A stretch of DNA of 64,000 nt. Origin: Pseudoalteromonas sp. FUC4. GTDB taxonomy: Bacteria > Pseudomonadota > Gammaproteobacteria > Enterobacterales > Alteromonadaceae. Location of the stretch: assembly GCF_008370255.1 (NCBI RefSeq), contig NZ_SEUI01000001.1, positions 184,091 to 248,090 on the forward strand, given 5' to 3'. The position numbers were made by a program, and so were the translations under genes. Under the pieces are notes generated by a model that did not search any database, was not told the DNA's origin, and saw only the letters and a program-made list of their open reading frames with translations. Below, in pieces: positions 19,701 through 25,735 of the stretch; position 1 is the stretch's first letter; the number at the start of each line of letters is the position of its first letter.

Positions 19701-20737
19701 GCCTAACTTATGACACTAACGGCAACCTAAAAACTTATGATGGTTGGGGTTATACCTACAATGCGCATAACCGCCTAAAATCAGCAATTAAACTTGGTAG
19801 CAGCCTAGCGCTTGGTTATGATGCAATAGGGCGTTTAAATTATACTACTTTAAATAGAGTTAAAACGACCTTCTCATATGATGCAAACGAACTGGTTGCG
19901 GAATACAACAACAGCGGTAGTCTATTACGTCGCTATGTTCATGGTATAGGCGAAGATGACCCGCTAGTGTGGTACGAAGGTAGTGGCACAGGTAACAAGC
20001 GCTATTTACACGCAGATGAACGCGGTTCAATTGTTAGTGAAACGAATGGCTCAGGTTCAATTGTCGCTACGCATAAATATGGCCCATTTGGTGAGCCGAT
20101 TAATACCAGCTCATCGCGTTTTCGATATACAGGGCAAATCTTAATTCCGGGCACTGAGCTGTACTACTACAAAGCACGGATTTATCATCCAAAGTTAGGC
20201 AGGTTCTTGCAAACTGACCCGATTGGCTATGACGATGGCATGAATATGTATGCCTATGTTGGGAATGATCCAGTTAACTTTACAGATCCTACTGGTGAGA
20301 CACGAAACAGAAACCAAATGCGAGGGGCGGCTGTTGGCTATGCTGTGGCTTCTGCGGCAGAGGCGTATTTCGATAAGGGAACTCCAGAACACGGCTATGC
20401 TGTAAAAATGAAGGGAATATATTCAAATATCATGTCTGGCAAAACAGGGAAAATACATAACAATAAGAAAGGCAATCAACCAGCAGAGCAATATGCTCTA
20501 AAAGACAGGGATACAGGTGATGTCAAAAAGTATGGCGAGACTACACGAGGTGAGGATAAATTTGGAAAAGGACAACAACAGAGGTACTCTAAAAAGGAGT
20601 TGAAAGCGAATAATGTTGACTATGTTAAAGAAGCTTCTGGCACTAAAAAAGAAATGCATGAGCTTCAAACAGATAAGATTAGGCAACATACGCAAGAACA
20701 TGGTAAGCGACCGCCCATGAATAAAACTGATTATTAG
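16763..20737 (+). CDS. Rhs/YD-repeat polymorphic toxin with a C-terminal URI/GIY-YIG-like nuclease tip
   Basis: I place the start at 16763 (ATG, with AAGGAAG upstream), giving 1324 residues with a Sec signal peptide (MTKSIIKAIAICFLAYSTY...HA). An in-frame ATG at 16733 lacks a ribosome site. The body contains many YD repeats (for example YTYDNAGRVA, FTYDELSRLK, YTYDGFDRLK). The Rhs core near residues 1095-1177 includes [40 protein letters not shown] and DPTG. The roughly 147-residue tip carries YALKDRDTGDVKKYGETTRG, QQRYSKKEL, EMHELQ and HGKRPPMN, a pattern like URI/GIY-YIG nuclease toxins. The nuclease assignment is from motif memory and only moderately sure. An immunity gene follows after eight bases. 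It is cargo of the Tn7-like element. Confidence 0.85.
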   Translation: MTKSIIKAIAICFLAYSTYTHAEDDYTPIKPLNVKQDVNSVNLLSGKYYPTLPSLSVPAAPRLSFETLQKFNSKITGTLYKSTTWNNIGSSERTEIYSLTYGGVTSEQFNCKSYDCESTDNYGSSLFGNINTKNSRLEYRQGGTGIRVEYDSNSSFFSWNDPYNNKAKEGTWYVTRVFYPDGETITFDYDKVFDPNISPFITFHRPISVESNLGYKLKLTYLSDDLTTGASGWSKVSTATIVKTNSPSEALAKFTYTSNTITDLLGRTWNYSGFSNALGSSDTSRNFSLRLPSDSSNTISVTSNNKNHGAATHNYFVTNVTKNGVAYNYTYIAASGTGKDPNKQFTKVTITGPDSYRRVIDLDVLGGSNKRSFITKDTNAYGQSTLYKYLGGRLKEITFPEGNKELYEFDAHGNVTKRTNIAKSGSGIANIVTTANYDIYNCTKVECFKPTSITDAKGNTTDYTFASHGGMLTKLEPADKNNNRRLTTNTWQEINGFTRLKSTNVCTQSSCSSTDRQVTNYTYWGNTNLPKTVTKTNGVGVLKQVTTYTYDNAGRVAIEDGPLAGTDDAIYYRYDNAGRKIWEIGAKNQRGYRVAQRFTYRNEDDQFRIIETGTLTSPTSTSLSVYNTETIAYNTRNLATKKEISSPSKKEAVTQFTYDTRNRLMCTATRMNASTFNSLPSSACSLASEGVDGPDRITRNYYDRLSRSTKVTSGYNTPDAGNDIEIAYTANGEIYTRKDGEGNVTSYTYDGFDRLKRTTFEDNTYEQNSYDANSNLKTWRKRDGKILTHYYDAINKKTQTTVPGESTLYFNHDGLGRNTSVIRSLSKVSFTYDELSRLKTTTTNNRTLAYTYDIGDRKTRLTHPDGFYVTYAFDATGALTSIKENGSNLLANYTYNSKGQLTSIFRGNDTSSSVGYDTKGRVTAFNHSGINNTSFGYNYANQLKSKTVSNNNYQIQIPTVGEQNYYTNDLNQYTSVGGKSLTYDTNGNLKTYDGWGYTYNAHNRLKSAIKLGSSLALGYDAIGRLNYTTLNRVKTTFSYDANELVAEYNNSGSLLRRYVHGIGEDDPLVWYEGSGTGNKRYLHADERGSIVSETNGSGSIVATHKYGPFGEPINTSSSRFRYTGQILIPGTELYYYKARIYHPKLGRFLQTDPIGYDDGMNMYAYVGNDPVNFTDPTGETRNRNQMRGAAVGYAVASAAEAYFDKGTPEHGYAVKMKGIYSNIMSGKTGKIHNNKKGNQPAEQYALKDRDTGDVKKYGETTRGEDKFGKGQQQRYSKKELKANNVDYVKEASGTKKEMHELQTDKIRQHTQEHGKRPPMNKTDY
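20045..20290 (+). repeat. Rhs core segment duplicated at 21308-21552 (copy 1)
   Basis: This stretch encodes the end of the Rhs core. It is repeated in the orphan tip downstream. Within it, about 104 bases (20092-20195) are identical to 21354-21457, while flanking parts differ at many third positions. This points to recent gene conversion or recombination through the core. Confidence 0.85.
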
Positions 20738-20745
20738 GAGTTACT

Positions 20746-21141
20746 TTGAGAATTTGGATTGGTGGTGAAATAGAAAGCTCTATAGAAGATGATTTCCGTA
20801 AGGCTAGATCAAAAGTCGAAAAGTCGATTAACGAAAACATAGAACAAAACACATACAATATTCCTGTTGAAAGCTGGGATTGTATCGCCATAGTACGAGA
20901 TGATGAGCAGCTTGAAGAGTTGTTTGCATACGATAGCCGTAACAACGATATGGACTTTCGGTTGAGAGTTGATTATCAAAGATTTTTAGTAGGTAATAGT
21001 AATGAGCAAGAACAACAAGTATTTGAAATCTGCTTACGTAGCCTTAGGAAACTTCAAGAATTTATAGGAAGCTCGACAGACTTAAGTAACCTTATTAAAG
21101 ATGTAAGTAAAATTGGAAAGCTACATGGGTGGCTTTCTTAG
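20746..21141 (+). CDS. Candidate immunity protein for the Rhs tip
   Basis: The 131-residue soluble, acidic protein begins MRIWIGGEIESSIEDDFRKA and contains SWDCIAIV near residue 43 and FRLRVDYQRFL near residue 70. It starts eight bases after the toxin stop, the usual place for a cognate immunity gene. The early GGE motif and conserved tryptophan recall the Imm44-type immunity family reported with URI-type toxins; this is from memory and unverified. By family logic it binds and blocks the nuclease tip of the adjacent Rhs protein in the cytoplasm. A hairpin repeat follows. Confidence 0.75.
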   Translation: MRIWIGGEIESSIEDDFRKARSKVEKSINENIEQNTYNIPVESWDCIAIVRDDEQLEELFAYDSRNNDMDFRLRVDYQRFLVGNSNEQEQQVFEICLRSLRKLQEFIGSSTDLSNLIKDVSKIGKLHGWLS

Positions 21142-21146
21142 TCAAT

Positions 21147-21183
21147 TTTGAATCTAGAGCCTCGCTAGTCGGGGCTAGGATTA
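21147..21183 (+). repeat. Intermodule hairpin repeat, copy A
   Basis: TTTGAAT, then AGCCTCG-CTAGT-CGGGGCT as a 7-bp stem with one G-U pair. A near-identical copy occurs at 22515-22551, after the second toxin/immunity module. Each copy may act as a weak terminator or as a homology tract for module exchange. Confidence 0.7.
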
Positions 21184-21220
21184 AAATGTCGAGATCAAAT
21201 AACTTTGCTCTCAAATTAAA

Positions 21221-21299
21221 ATAAACTAGACATCCACCCTAATTTTTTGCAGTTAGGCACAGTTTTATTTGTTCAATTAGAGTGGCTGTCTAGTTTAAT
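21221..21299. repeat. Inverted repeat at the junction between the two Rhs modules
   Basis: The arms AAACTAGACATCCACCCTAAT (starting at 21223) and ATTAGAGTGGCTGTCTAGTT (21276-21295) are imperfect inverses, with about 19 of 21 bases pairing around a 32-base spacer. The orphan tip begins directly after it. It may be a solo IS or MITE-like remnant, or a recombination scar. No transposase is present. Confidence 0.6.
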
Positions 21300-22070
21300 T
21301 TGTTAAAAAATGGCTCTGGTTCAATAATAGCAACACATAAATACGGCCCATTTGGAGAGCCGATTAATACCAGCTCATCGCGTTTTCGATATACAGGGCA
21401 AATCTTAATTCCGGGCACTGAGCTGTACTACTACAAAGCACGGATTTATCATCCAAAGCTAGGTCGTTTCTTACAAACTGACCCTATTGGTTATGACGAT
21501 GGCATGAACATGTATGCTTATGTTGGGAATGATCCAATAAACAGTATCGATCCTACTGGCCAAAAATGTGAATCTGCTGATGGTAGTACTACCTGTACAC
21601 CTGAAAATTCAGACTTCGAACCTTTTACCTTCCCTACACCAGAAGGTTGGGAAGATTTTGGCAGTGGCGACAATGATTATCACGACTATACATTTGAAGA
21701 TGACGCAGGAAATGGTGGAGATGGATATGGCTCAGCATTAAAAAGTGAGTTAGTGAATAGTCCTACTAATGATAGCAATGCTGCAACTGAATCTGGCGCT
21801 TTAAATGACGTAGGCCCTCTTGCACCATTTTCAGGTGTCGATAATGTGACATCTTACACTAAAGGTGAGGGGATAATGAATGTTACAGAAGCAAATCATA
21901 CTGTAGGGTCAGGTTTTGTAATGCGTAAAATTGTACCTAATGGAAAAGGCGGCTTTAAAATAGTAACTTACGGTGAAGGTAATTCATTAAAGCAATTAGT
22001 TCCGGGGGCTGATGGCATGGCAAAAAGGTTTTGGACAAGGAATGCTAAAAAAAATAATATCTGGGGCTAG
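21300..22070 (+). pseudogene. Displaced (orphan) Rhs C-terminal tip with a different toxin domain
   Basis: The frame opens with a TTG at the end of the inverted repeat and enters directly into the Rhs core ([20 protein letters not shown] ... [20 protein letters not shown]). From about residue 87 it diverges into a different, acidic 170-residue tip ending in [20 protein letters not shown] and [13 protein letters not shown]. There is no signal peptide, no YD body and no proper ribosome site, so this is an orphan tip left when a new tip was inserted upstream. It could be used again after recombination through the shared core. I do not recognise the toxin activity. Confidence 0.8.
21308..21552 (+). 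repeat. Rhs core segment (copy 2, in the orphan tip)
   Basis: This is a direct repeat of 20045-20290. It contains about 104 bases of perfect identity, starting at GAGCCGATTAATACC and ending at ATCATCCAAAG. Confidence 0.85.
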
Positions 22071-22080
22071 GAATTAAAAA

Positions 22081-22487
22081 ATGGATAAATTGAATAAAGG
22101 CTTAAAAGTTTTAGTTCCTGTATTAGTTTATTTTGTTGTTCTAATGCTATTCAGTATCAAAACGATTTACTATTTTAATGAAAACCAATATGGTGGGTTT
22201 ATGTAATATGTTTCTCTGTATTATTTACATATTTTGTTTACCTCTGCCATTCGTTAAAACTAAGTGGTATATGGTTGTTAATATGTTTTTCATTTGTTTT
22301 GGGGTACATGCCATTTGAAACTGAGGTACCAAGAATATTCGATTTAATTACTAACAAACACGCGACTTTAAGTGGGCTAGCGAGCAATATTGATATTTAT
22401 CCCATAGGTGTCTTTGTAGATTTATTTTTCTACCCAGTGTTGATTTTTATTTTGTTGCTAGTTGTAAAGCGCACTTTAAAACCTTAG
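22081..22487 (+). pseudogene. Frameshifted small membrane protein, candidate immunity gene of the orphan tip
   Basis: An ATG ten bases after the orphan-tip stop opens a frame encoding MDKLNKGLKVLVPVLVYFVV and a first membrane helix, stopping at 22206. In a second frame the sequence is open from about 22191 (WVYVICFSVLFTYFVYLCHS) through two or three more helices to VVKRTLKP at 22487. Joining them near 22191-22203 gives one protein of about 135 residues with four helices. The position directly behind a toxin tip suggests an immunity protein for a membrane-acting or periplasmic toxin. The break may be real decay or a sequencing error in the GGTGGGTTT run. Confidence 0.6.
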
Positions 22488-22514
22488 AGGCCAACTTAAA
22501 TTTATTCGGATTTA

Positions 22515-22551
22515 TTTGAATCCAAAGCCTCGCTAGCCGGGGCTAGGGTTC
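22515..22551 (+). repeat. Intermodule hairpin repeat, copy B
   Basis: TTTGAAT, then AGCCTCG-CTAGC-CGGGGCT, matching copy A at 21147-21183 with only a few differences. It follows the second module in the same relative position. Confidence 0.7.
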
Positions 22552-22578
22552 AACCCACCAATCTATTTGCTCTCAACC

Positions 22579-22608
22579 CAAAGCCAGCGGAAGCTGGTTT
22601 TGTTTTTT
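22579..22608 (+). terminator. Terminator closing the Rhs locus
   Basis: Stem AAAGCCAGC/GCTGGTTTT with a GGAA loop, followed by GTTTTTT. It ends the plus-strand cargo transcript. Confidence 0.85.
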
Positions 22609-22613
22609 GGGGT

Positions 22614-22838
22614 TCAATGAAAATAGTCGTCTGGTGCTAAATTCAATTGGGTGATTTGCTCAGGACTGAATCCGTGGCGAAGGAGTTGGAAATCTCTCAT
22701 CTGCACTTCGGCTTTTTTTCCTTCGCCAATAACTTGATAAAGGCTACCGCTAGCGGTTTTGATTAACTGATTGTTAGGTGATATTTCTACTATTCTTGAT
22801 GTGCTAATGTAATCGTTTGGTGCGAATCGGTACGTCAT
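22614..22838 (-). CDS. Hypothetical 74-residue protein near the distal transposon end
   Basis: A small soluble protein ending QITQLNLAPDDYFH. It has no recognisable domain and no good ribosome site. Just upstream, another minus-strand frame reads IFDGEENDWINFMGYLCR and then stops, which could be the frameshifted N-terminal part of the same gene. It may therefore be a degraded C-terminus of a cargo gene. It lies between the Rhs terminator and the transposon end. Its function is unknown. Confidence 0.35.
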   Translation of the reverse strand: MTYRFAPNDYISTSRIVEISPNNQLIKTASGSLYQVIGEGKKAEVQMRDFQLLRHGFSPEQITQLNLAPDDYFH

Positions 22839-23012
22839 GTCATCGACACAGATACCCCATAAAATTTATCCAATCATTTTCTTCACCATCAAAAATTGAA
22901 ACTTAACGGTGTTTAAGTCTTAATGAGAAATATCTATTTCTACTAAATTAATCGGAATTTTTTAGCATTAAAAAACTGGCTTTGGTATCAGGAGCTTTTA
23001 ATTTAAGAAAAC

Positions 23013-23125
23013 CAGTCACTTTATGCCATTTTATGATTCAACTCTATGTCAACTTACGCTTCACTTACGACGCTGTAGCTCAGTAAAAGTATATGTTCTT
23101 ATGTCAACTTACACTTCAAACAACA
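23013..23125 (-). repeat. Distal end of the Tn7-like element with three TnsB-site-like repeats
   Basis: Read on the minus strand from 23125, the end starts TGTTGTTTGAAGTGTAAGTT. The first site covers 23100-23117, the second is GTGAAGCGTAAGTTGACATA (23045-23064) and a third is TGGCATAAAGTGACT (23013-23027). All point inward. The terminal 26 bases match the ffs-proximal end at 25 positions. Confidence 0.8.
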
Positions 23126-23130
23126 TTGGG
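23126..23130. repeat. Target-site duplication, distal copy (TTGGG)
   Basis: It follows the ACA terminus and is continued by TGTTTAAATT. Joining 15526 to 23131 restores an ordinary ffs terminator, CATTTGGGTGTTTAAATT. Confidence 0.85.
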
Positions 23131-23390
23131 TGTTTAAATTAATAAGCTTAATTCTTCAAAAACATTTCATCTCATAAAATAATGCAATTAATTTATGGAT
23201 TACAGTACAAGTTATTGTTTTATTTTTGTTGAAAGTATTAATAACAACCACGTCTTAATATTAACAAGTTGTAAGGTTGTTTCTCTTTTTAGCATATTGC
23301 TTATCCCCACTTCGTAAATGCGACTTAAGTCTAGATTGTTTAGTACGAAGTTAGGATTAGAATAATGTGAAATTTAGAAAGGGGCTCAAA

Positions 23391-24917
23391 ATGAACTTGG
23401 AACGTATTCGCAATAGTAATCTACACAATAAAGTTATGTCTGCTGAGCAGGCAAGTCTGTTTATTAAAGATGGAATGACTGTAGGGATGAGTGGCTTCAC
23501 TCGTGCCGGAGAAGCTAAAGCAGTACCCAGGGCATTAATTGAGCAAGTCAAAAAAAATCCTATCAAAATAAATTTAATGACGGGCGCTTCACTAGGTAAT
23601 GATCTCGACAAGCTATTAACGGAAGCGGGTATTTTAGCGCGTCGTATGCCTTTTCAAGTAGATAGCACCTTGCGTAAAGCGATTAATAACGGCGAAGTAA
23701 TGTTTATTGATCAGCATTTATCTGAAACAGTTGAGCATTTACGTAATCATCAATTAACCATGCCTGATGTAGCTGTTATTGAAGCAGTAGCTATTACCGA
23801 AGAAGGGCATATTGTGCCTACTACATCGGTTGGTAATTCAGCGAGTTTTGCTATTTTTGCAAAAGAAGTCATTGTTGAAATTAATATGCTGCATAACCCG
23901 AATCTTGAAGGTTTGCACGATATATACATTCCATCGTATCGTCCTACTCGCCAACCAATGCCGTTAGTTAAAGTAGACGACCGTATTGGTAGCACTGCTA
24001 TTCCTATCGACCCTGCAAAAATTGTTGGTATTGTTTTTACTAACCAAAGCGATTCGTTTTCGACCGTTACCGACCCTGATGAAGACACCGCATCAATTGC
24101 GCGCCATTTAGTTAACTTTTTTAAAGAAGAAGTGGTTCAAAATAAATTGCCAGCTAATTTAGGTCCGCTACAAGCTGGCATTGGTAACATTGCAAATGCG
24201 GTAATGATGGGATTACTCGACTCTGACTTTAAAGACCTAACAATGTACTCTGAAGTACTACAAGATTCGACGTTTGACTTAATTGATGCAGGTAAGATGA
24301 GCTTTGCATCAGGCAGTTCAATTGTTTTGTCTGAGCGTTGTAACGCGCAAGTATTTAATAATTTAGAAAAATACAAAGACAAGCTAGTGCTACGCCCTCA
24401 AGAAATTTCGAACCACCCTGAAATAGTACGCCGTTTAGGTATTATTGCCATTAATACTGCGCTTGAGTTTGATATGTACGGCAATGTAAATTCAACACAT
24501 GTGTGTGGCACACGGATGATGAATGGTATAGGCGGCTCGGGTGATTTTGCACGTAATGCTCATTTAGCAATATTTGTAACTAAATCGATTGCTAAAGATG
24601 GGGCTATTTCAAGCGTAGTGCCTATGGCGAGTCATGTTGATCATAACGAACACGATGTTGATATTTTAGTAACCGAGCAAGGCTTAGCTGATTTACGTGG
24701 TTTAGCGCCGCGTGAGCGTGCTGTACAAGTTATTAAGCACTGTGTGCATCCAGAGTATCGCGAAGCATTGTTAGACTATTACAATCGCGCTTGTGAGCGT
24801 GGCGGGCATACTCCTCATTTACTTGAAGAAGCATTTAGTTGGCATGTTCGCTTGGAGCAAGAAGGCAGTATGAAAAAAGTATCTGCAACAGATACCCAAA
24901 TACCGCTATCAGCTTAA
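23391..24917 (+). CDS. Acetyl-CoA hydrolase/succinate:acetate CoA-transferase family protein
   Basis: The 508-residue class I CoA-transferase moves CoA between acetyl-CoA and succinate or related acids. The nucleophile glutamate candidate lies in TMYSEVLQDSTFDLID near residue 283. GMSGFTRAGEAKAVP near residue 36 and GIGGSGDFARNAHLAIFV near residue 381 are typical of the SucCoA-transferase subgroup. I use the ATG at 23391 because GAAAGGGG sits seven bases upstream; the GTG at 23367 has none. The gene stands alone, with a clear terminator after it. It is the first chromosomal gene beyond the Tn7-like element. CoA donor and acceptor cannot be fixed from the sequence. Confidence 0.9.
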   Translation: MNLERIRNSNLHNKVMSAEQASLFIKDGMTVGMSGFTRAGEAKAVPRALIEQVKKNPIKINLMTGASLGNDLDKLLTEAGILARRMPFQVDSTLRKAINNGEVMFIDQHLSETVEHLRNHQLTMPDVAVIEAVAITEEGHIVPTTSVGNSASFAIFAKEVIVEINMLHNPNLEGLHDIYIPSYRPTRQPMPLVKVDDRIGSTAIPIDPAKIVGIVFTNQSDSFSTVTDPDEDTASIARHLVNFFKEEVVQNKLPANLGPLQAGIGNIANAVMMGLLDSDFKDLTMYSEVLQDSTFDLIDAGKMSFASGSSIVLSERCNAQVFNNLEKYKDKLVLRPQEISNHPEIVRRLGIIAINTALEFDMYGNVNSTHVCGTRMMNGIGGSGDFARNAHLAIFVTKSIAKDGAISSVVPMASHVDHNEHDVDILVTEQGLADLRGLAPRERAVQVIKHCVHPEYREALLDYYNRACERGGHTPHLLEEAFSWHVRLEQEGSMKKVSATDTQIPLSA

Positions 24918-24947
24918 GCTTTATTTTGGCTAACTGATAGATACTTT

Positions 24948-24975
24948 AAACGCTCCATTTAGGAGCGTTTTTATT
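24948..24975. terminator. Terminator after the CoA-transferase gene
   Basis: Perfect stem AAACGCTCC/GGAGCGTTT with loop ATTTA, then TTATTT. The A-rich left flank may let it also stop the convergent DUF1826 transcript. Confidence 0.88.
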
Positions 24976-25045
24976 TAGAAAATAAATAATATTAATTATT
25001 AATTAGGCTTTATCAATTGGACGATTAAGCCTGATGCTAAAGCGT

Positions 25046-25735
25046 TTAAATAAAATCGAGGGTTAGTAATAAGCGTTGCTCGTTTGCAGCTACCGGTGGT
25101 GAGCGATGCACTAAACCTGCTCCTTCGTTGTCATCCCAGTACTCGCCTTTAAGCAGGGCAACATCACCTTCTGTTAGCTGGTTAATATTACTTAAGCTTT
25201 TAAATAATCCAGACTCTTCATCGGATTTACCTAAATTACCAGTACCTAGTTTTGAGCGATTTACATCACTGTGATTTAACCACTGCGTTGCAACGCCTTG
25301 GTAAGTGGTAACTAATCGGCACGGAATTTTGTCTACATGAAAGCGTGGGCACATAGGCTTATCTAATATTTTTAGCCTTAAACCGGCGCGTTTTAAATCA
25401 AATAGGCAGCAAAACATTTCAACCAACAGTGCGATATCTTCACACAGCGCTTTAACTTCATCGCGATTATTATCTTCTGGCTTAAGTGCTTTTATTAATT
25501 GATCAAACGCATCATCGGGCGATACAGCAAGTTCTAATGATTTTAACGCGCTGGTGGCAAGGAGTGTATTAACTGCACTTGTTAATGTTTGCTCAAGGCT
25601 TCTTTGCCAAATAACAATGTTAGTGTCTTGGTTATAAATTTGAGGCAATACATTGGCATCACACTCTTTAGCGGCTCTTCGGTAAAGTGGTTCTGCTGGC
25701 TTTATTTGCGCTGTTAACGCGGCTAGGGCATTCAT
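25046..25735 (-). CDS. DUF1826 protein of the zinc-homeostasis operon
   Basis: I take the ATG at 25735, which overlaps the stop of the upstream GTPase gene by one base (TAATG), giving 229 residues. The ATG 15 bases further upstream would overlap more. The sequence (FHVDKIPCRLVTTYQG, TQWLNHSDVNRSKL, LKGEYW, GLVHRSP) resembles DUF1826, which accompanies COG0523 zinc GTPases in many proteobacteria. His, Cys and Asp residues in FHVDKIPCR and the late VHRSPP could bind metal. Expression is probably Zur-controlled with its partner. The biochemical role is unknown. Confidence 0.82.
   Translation of the reverse strand: MNALAALTAQIKPAEPLYRRAAKECDANVLPQIYNQDTNIVIWQRSLEQTLTSAVNTLLATSALKSLELAVSPDDAFDQLIKALKPEDNNRDEVKALCEDIALLVEMFCCLFDLKRAGLRLKILDKPMCPRFHVDKIPCRLVTTYQGVATQWLNHSDVNRSKLGTGNLGKSDEESGLFKSLSNINQLTEGDVALLKGEYWDDNEGAGLVHRSPPVAANEQRLLLTLDFI

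Larger units (their letters stand above)
15527..23125. mobile_element. Decayed Tn7-like transposon inserted downstream of ffs, carrying an Rhs toxin locus
   Basis: The 7,599-bp segment begins TGTTGTTTGAAGT and ends with its inverted complement; 25 of the 26 terminal bases match. Internal repeats of the type GAAGnnTAAGTTGACATA occur near both ends, like TnsB-binding sites. A 5-bp direct repeat TTGGG flanks the segment. A tnsA remnant reads inward from the ffs-proximal end, the arrangement of Tn7. The ffs gene is a known attachment site of some Tn7-like elements, including CRISPR-associated I-F3 types. No intact tnsA, tnsB, tnsC or tniQ and no cas gene is visible, so it can move only if supplied in trans. 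The cargo is an Rhs protein, an immunity gene, an orphan Rhs tip and small ORFs. Confidence 0.88.

Noticed and set aside
23071-23090. tRNA-like fragment (CTGTAGCTCAGT)
   Set aside because: It resembles a tRNA 5' end and D-arm, but no anticodon or T-arm follows. It lies between TnsB-like repeats of the transposon end and is probably coincidence.
15527-23125. CRISPR array or cas genes in the Tn7-like element
   Set aside because: Many ffs-located Tn7-like elements carry I-F3 CRISPR systems, but no regularly spaced repeats and no Cas proteins are visible here.
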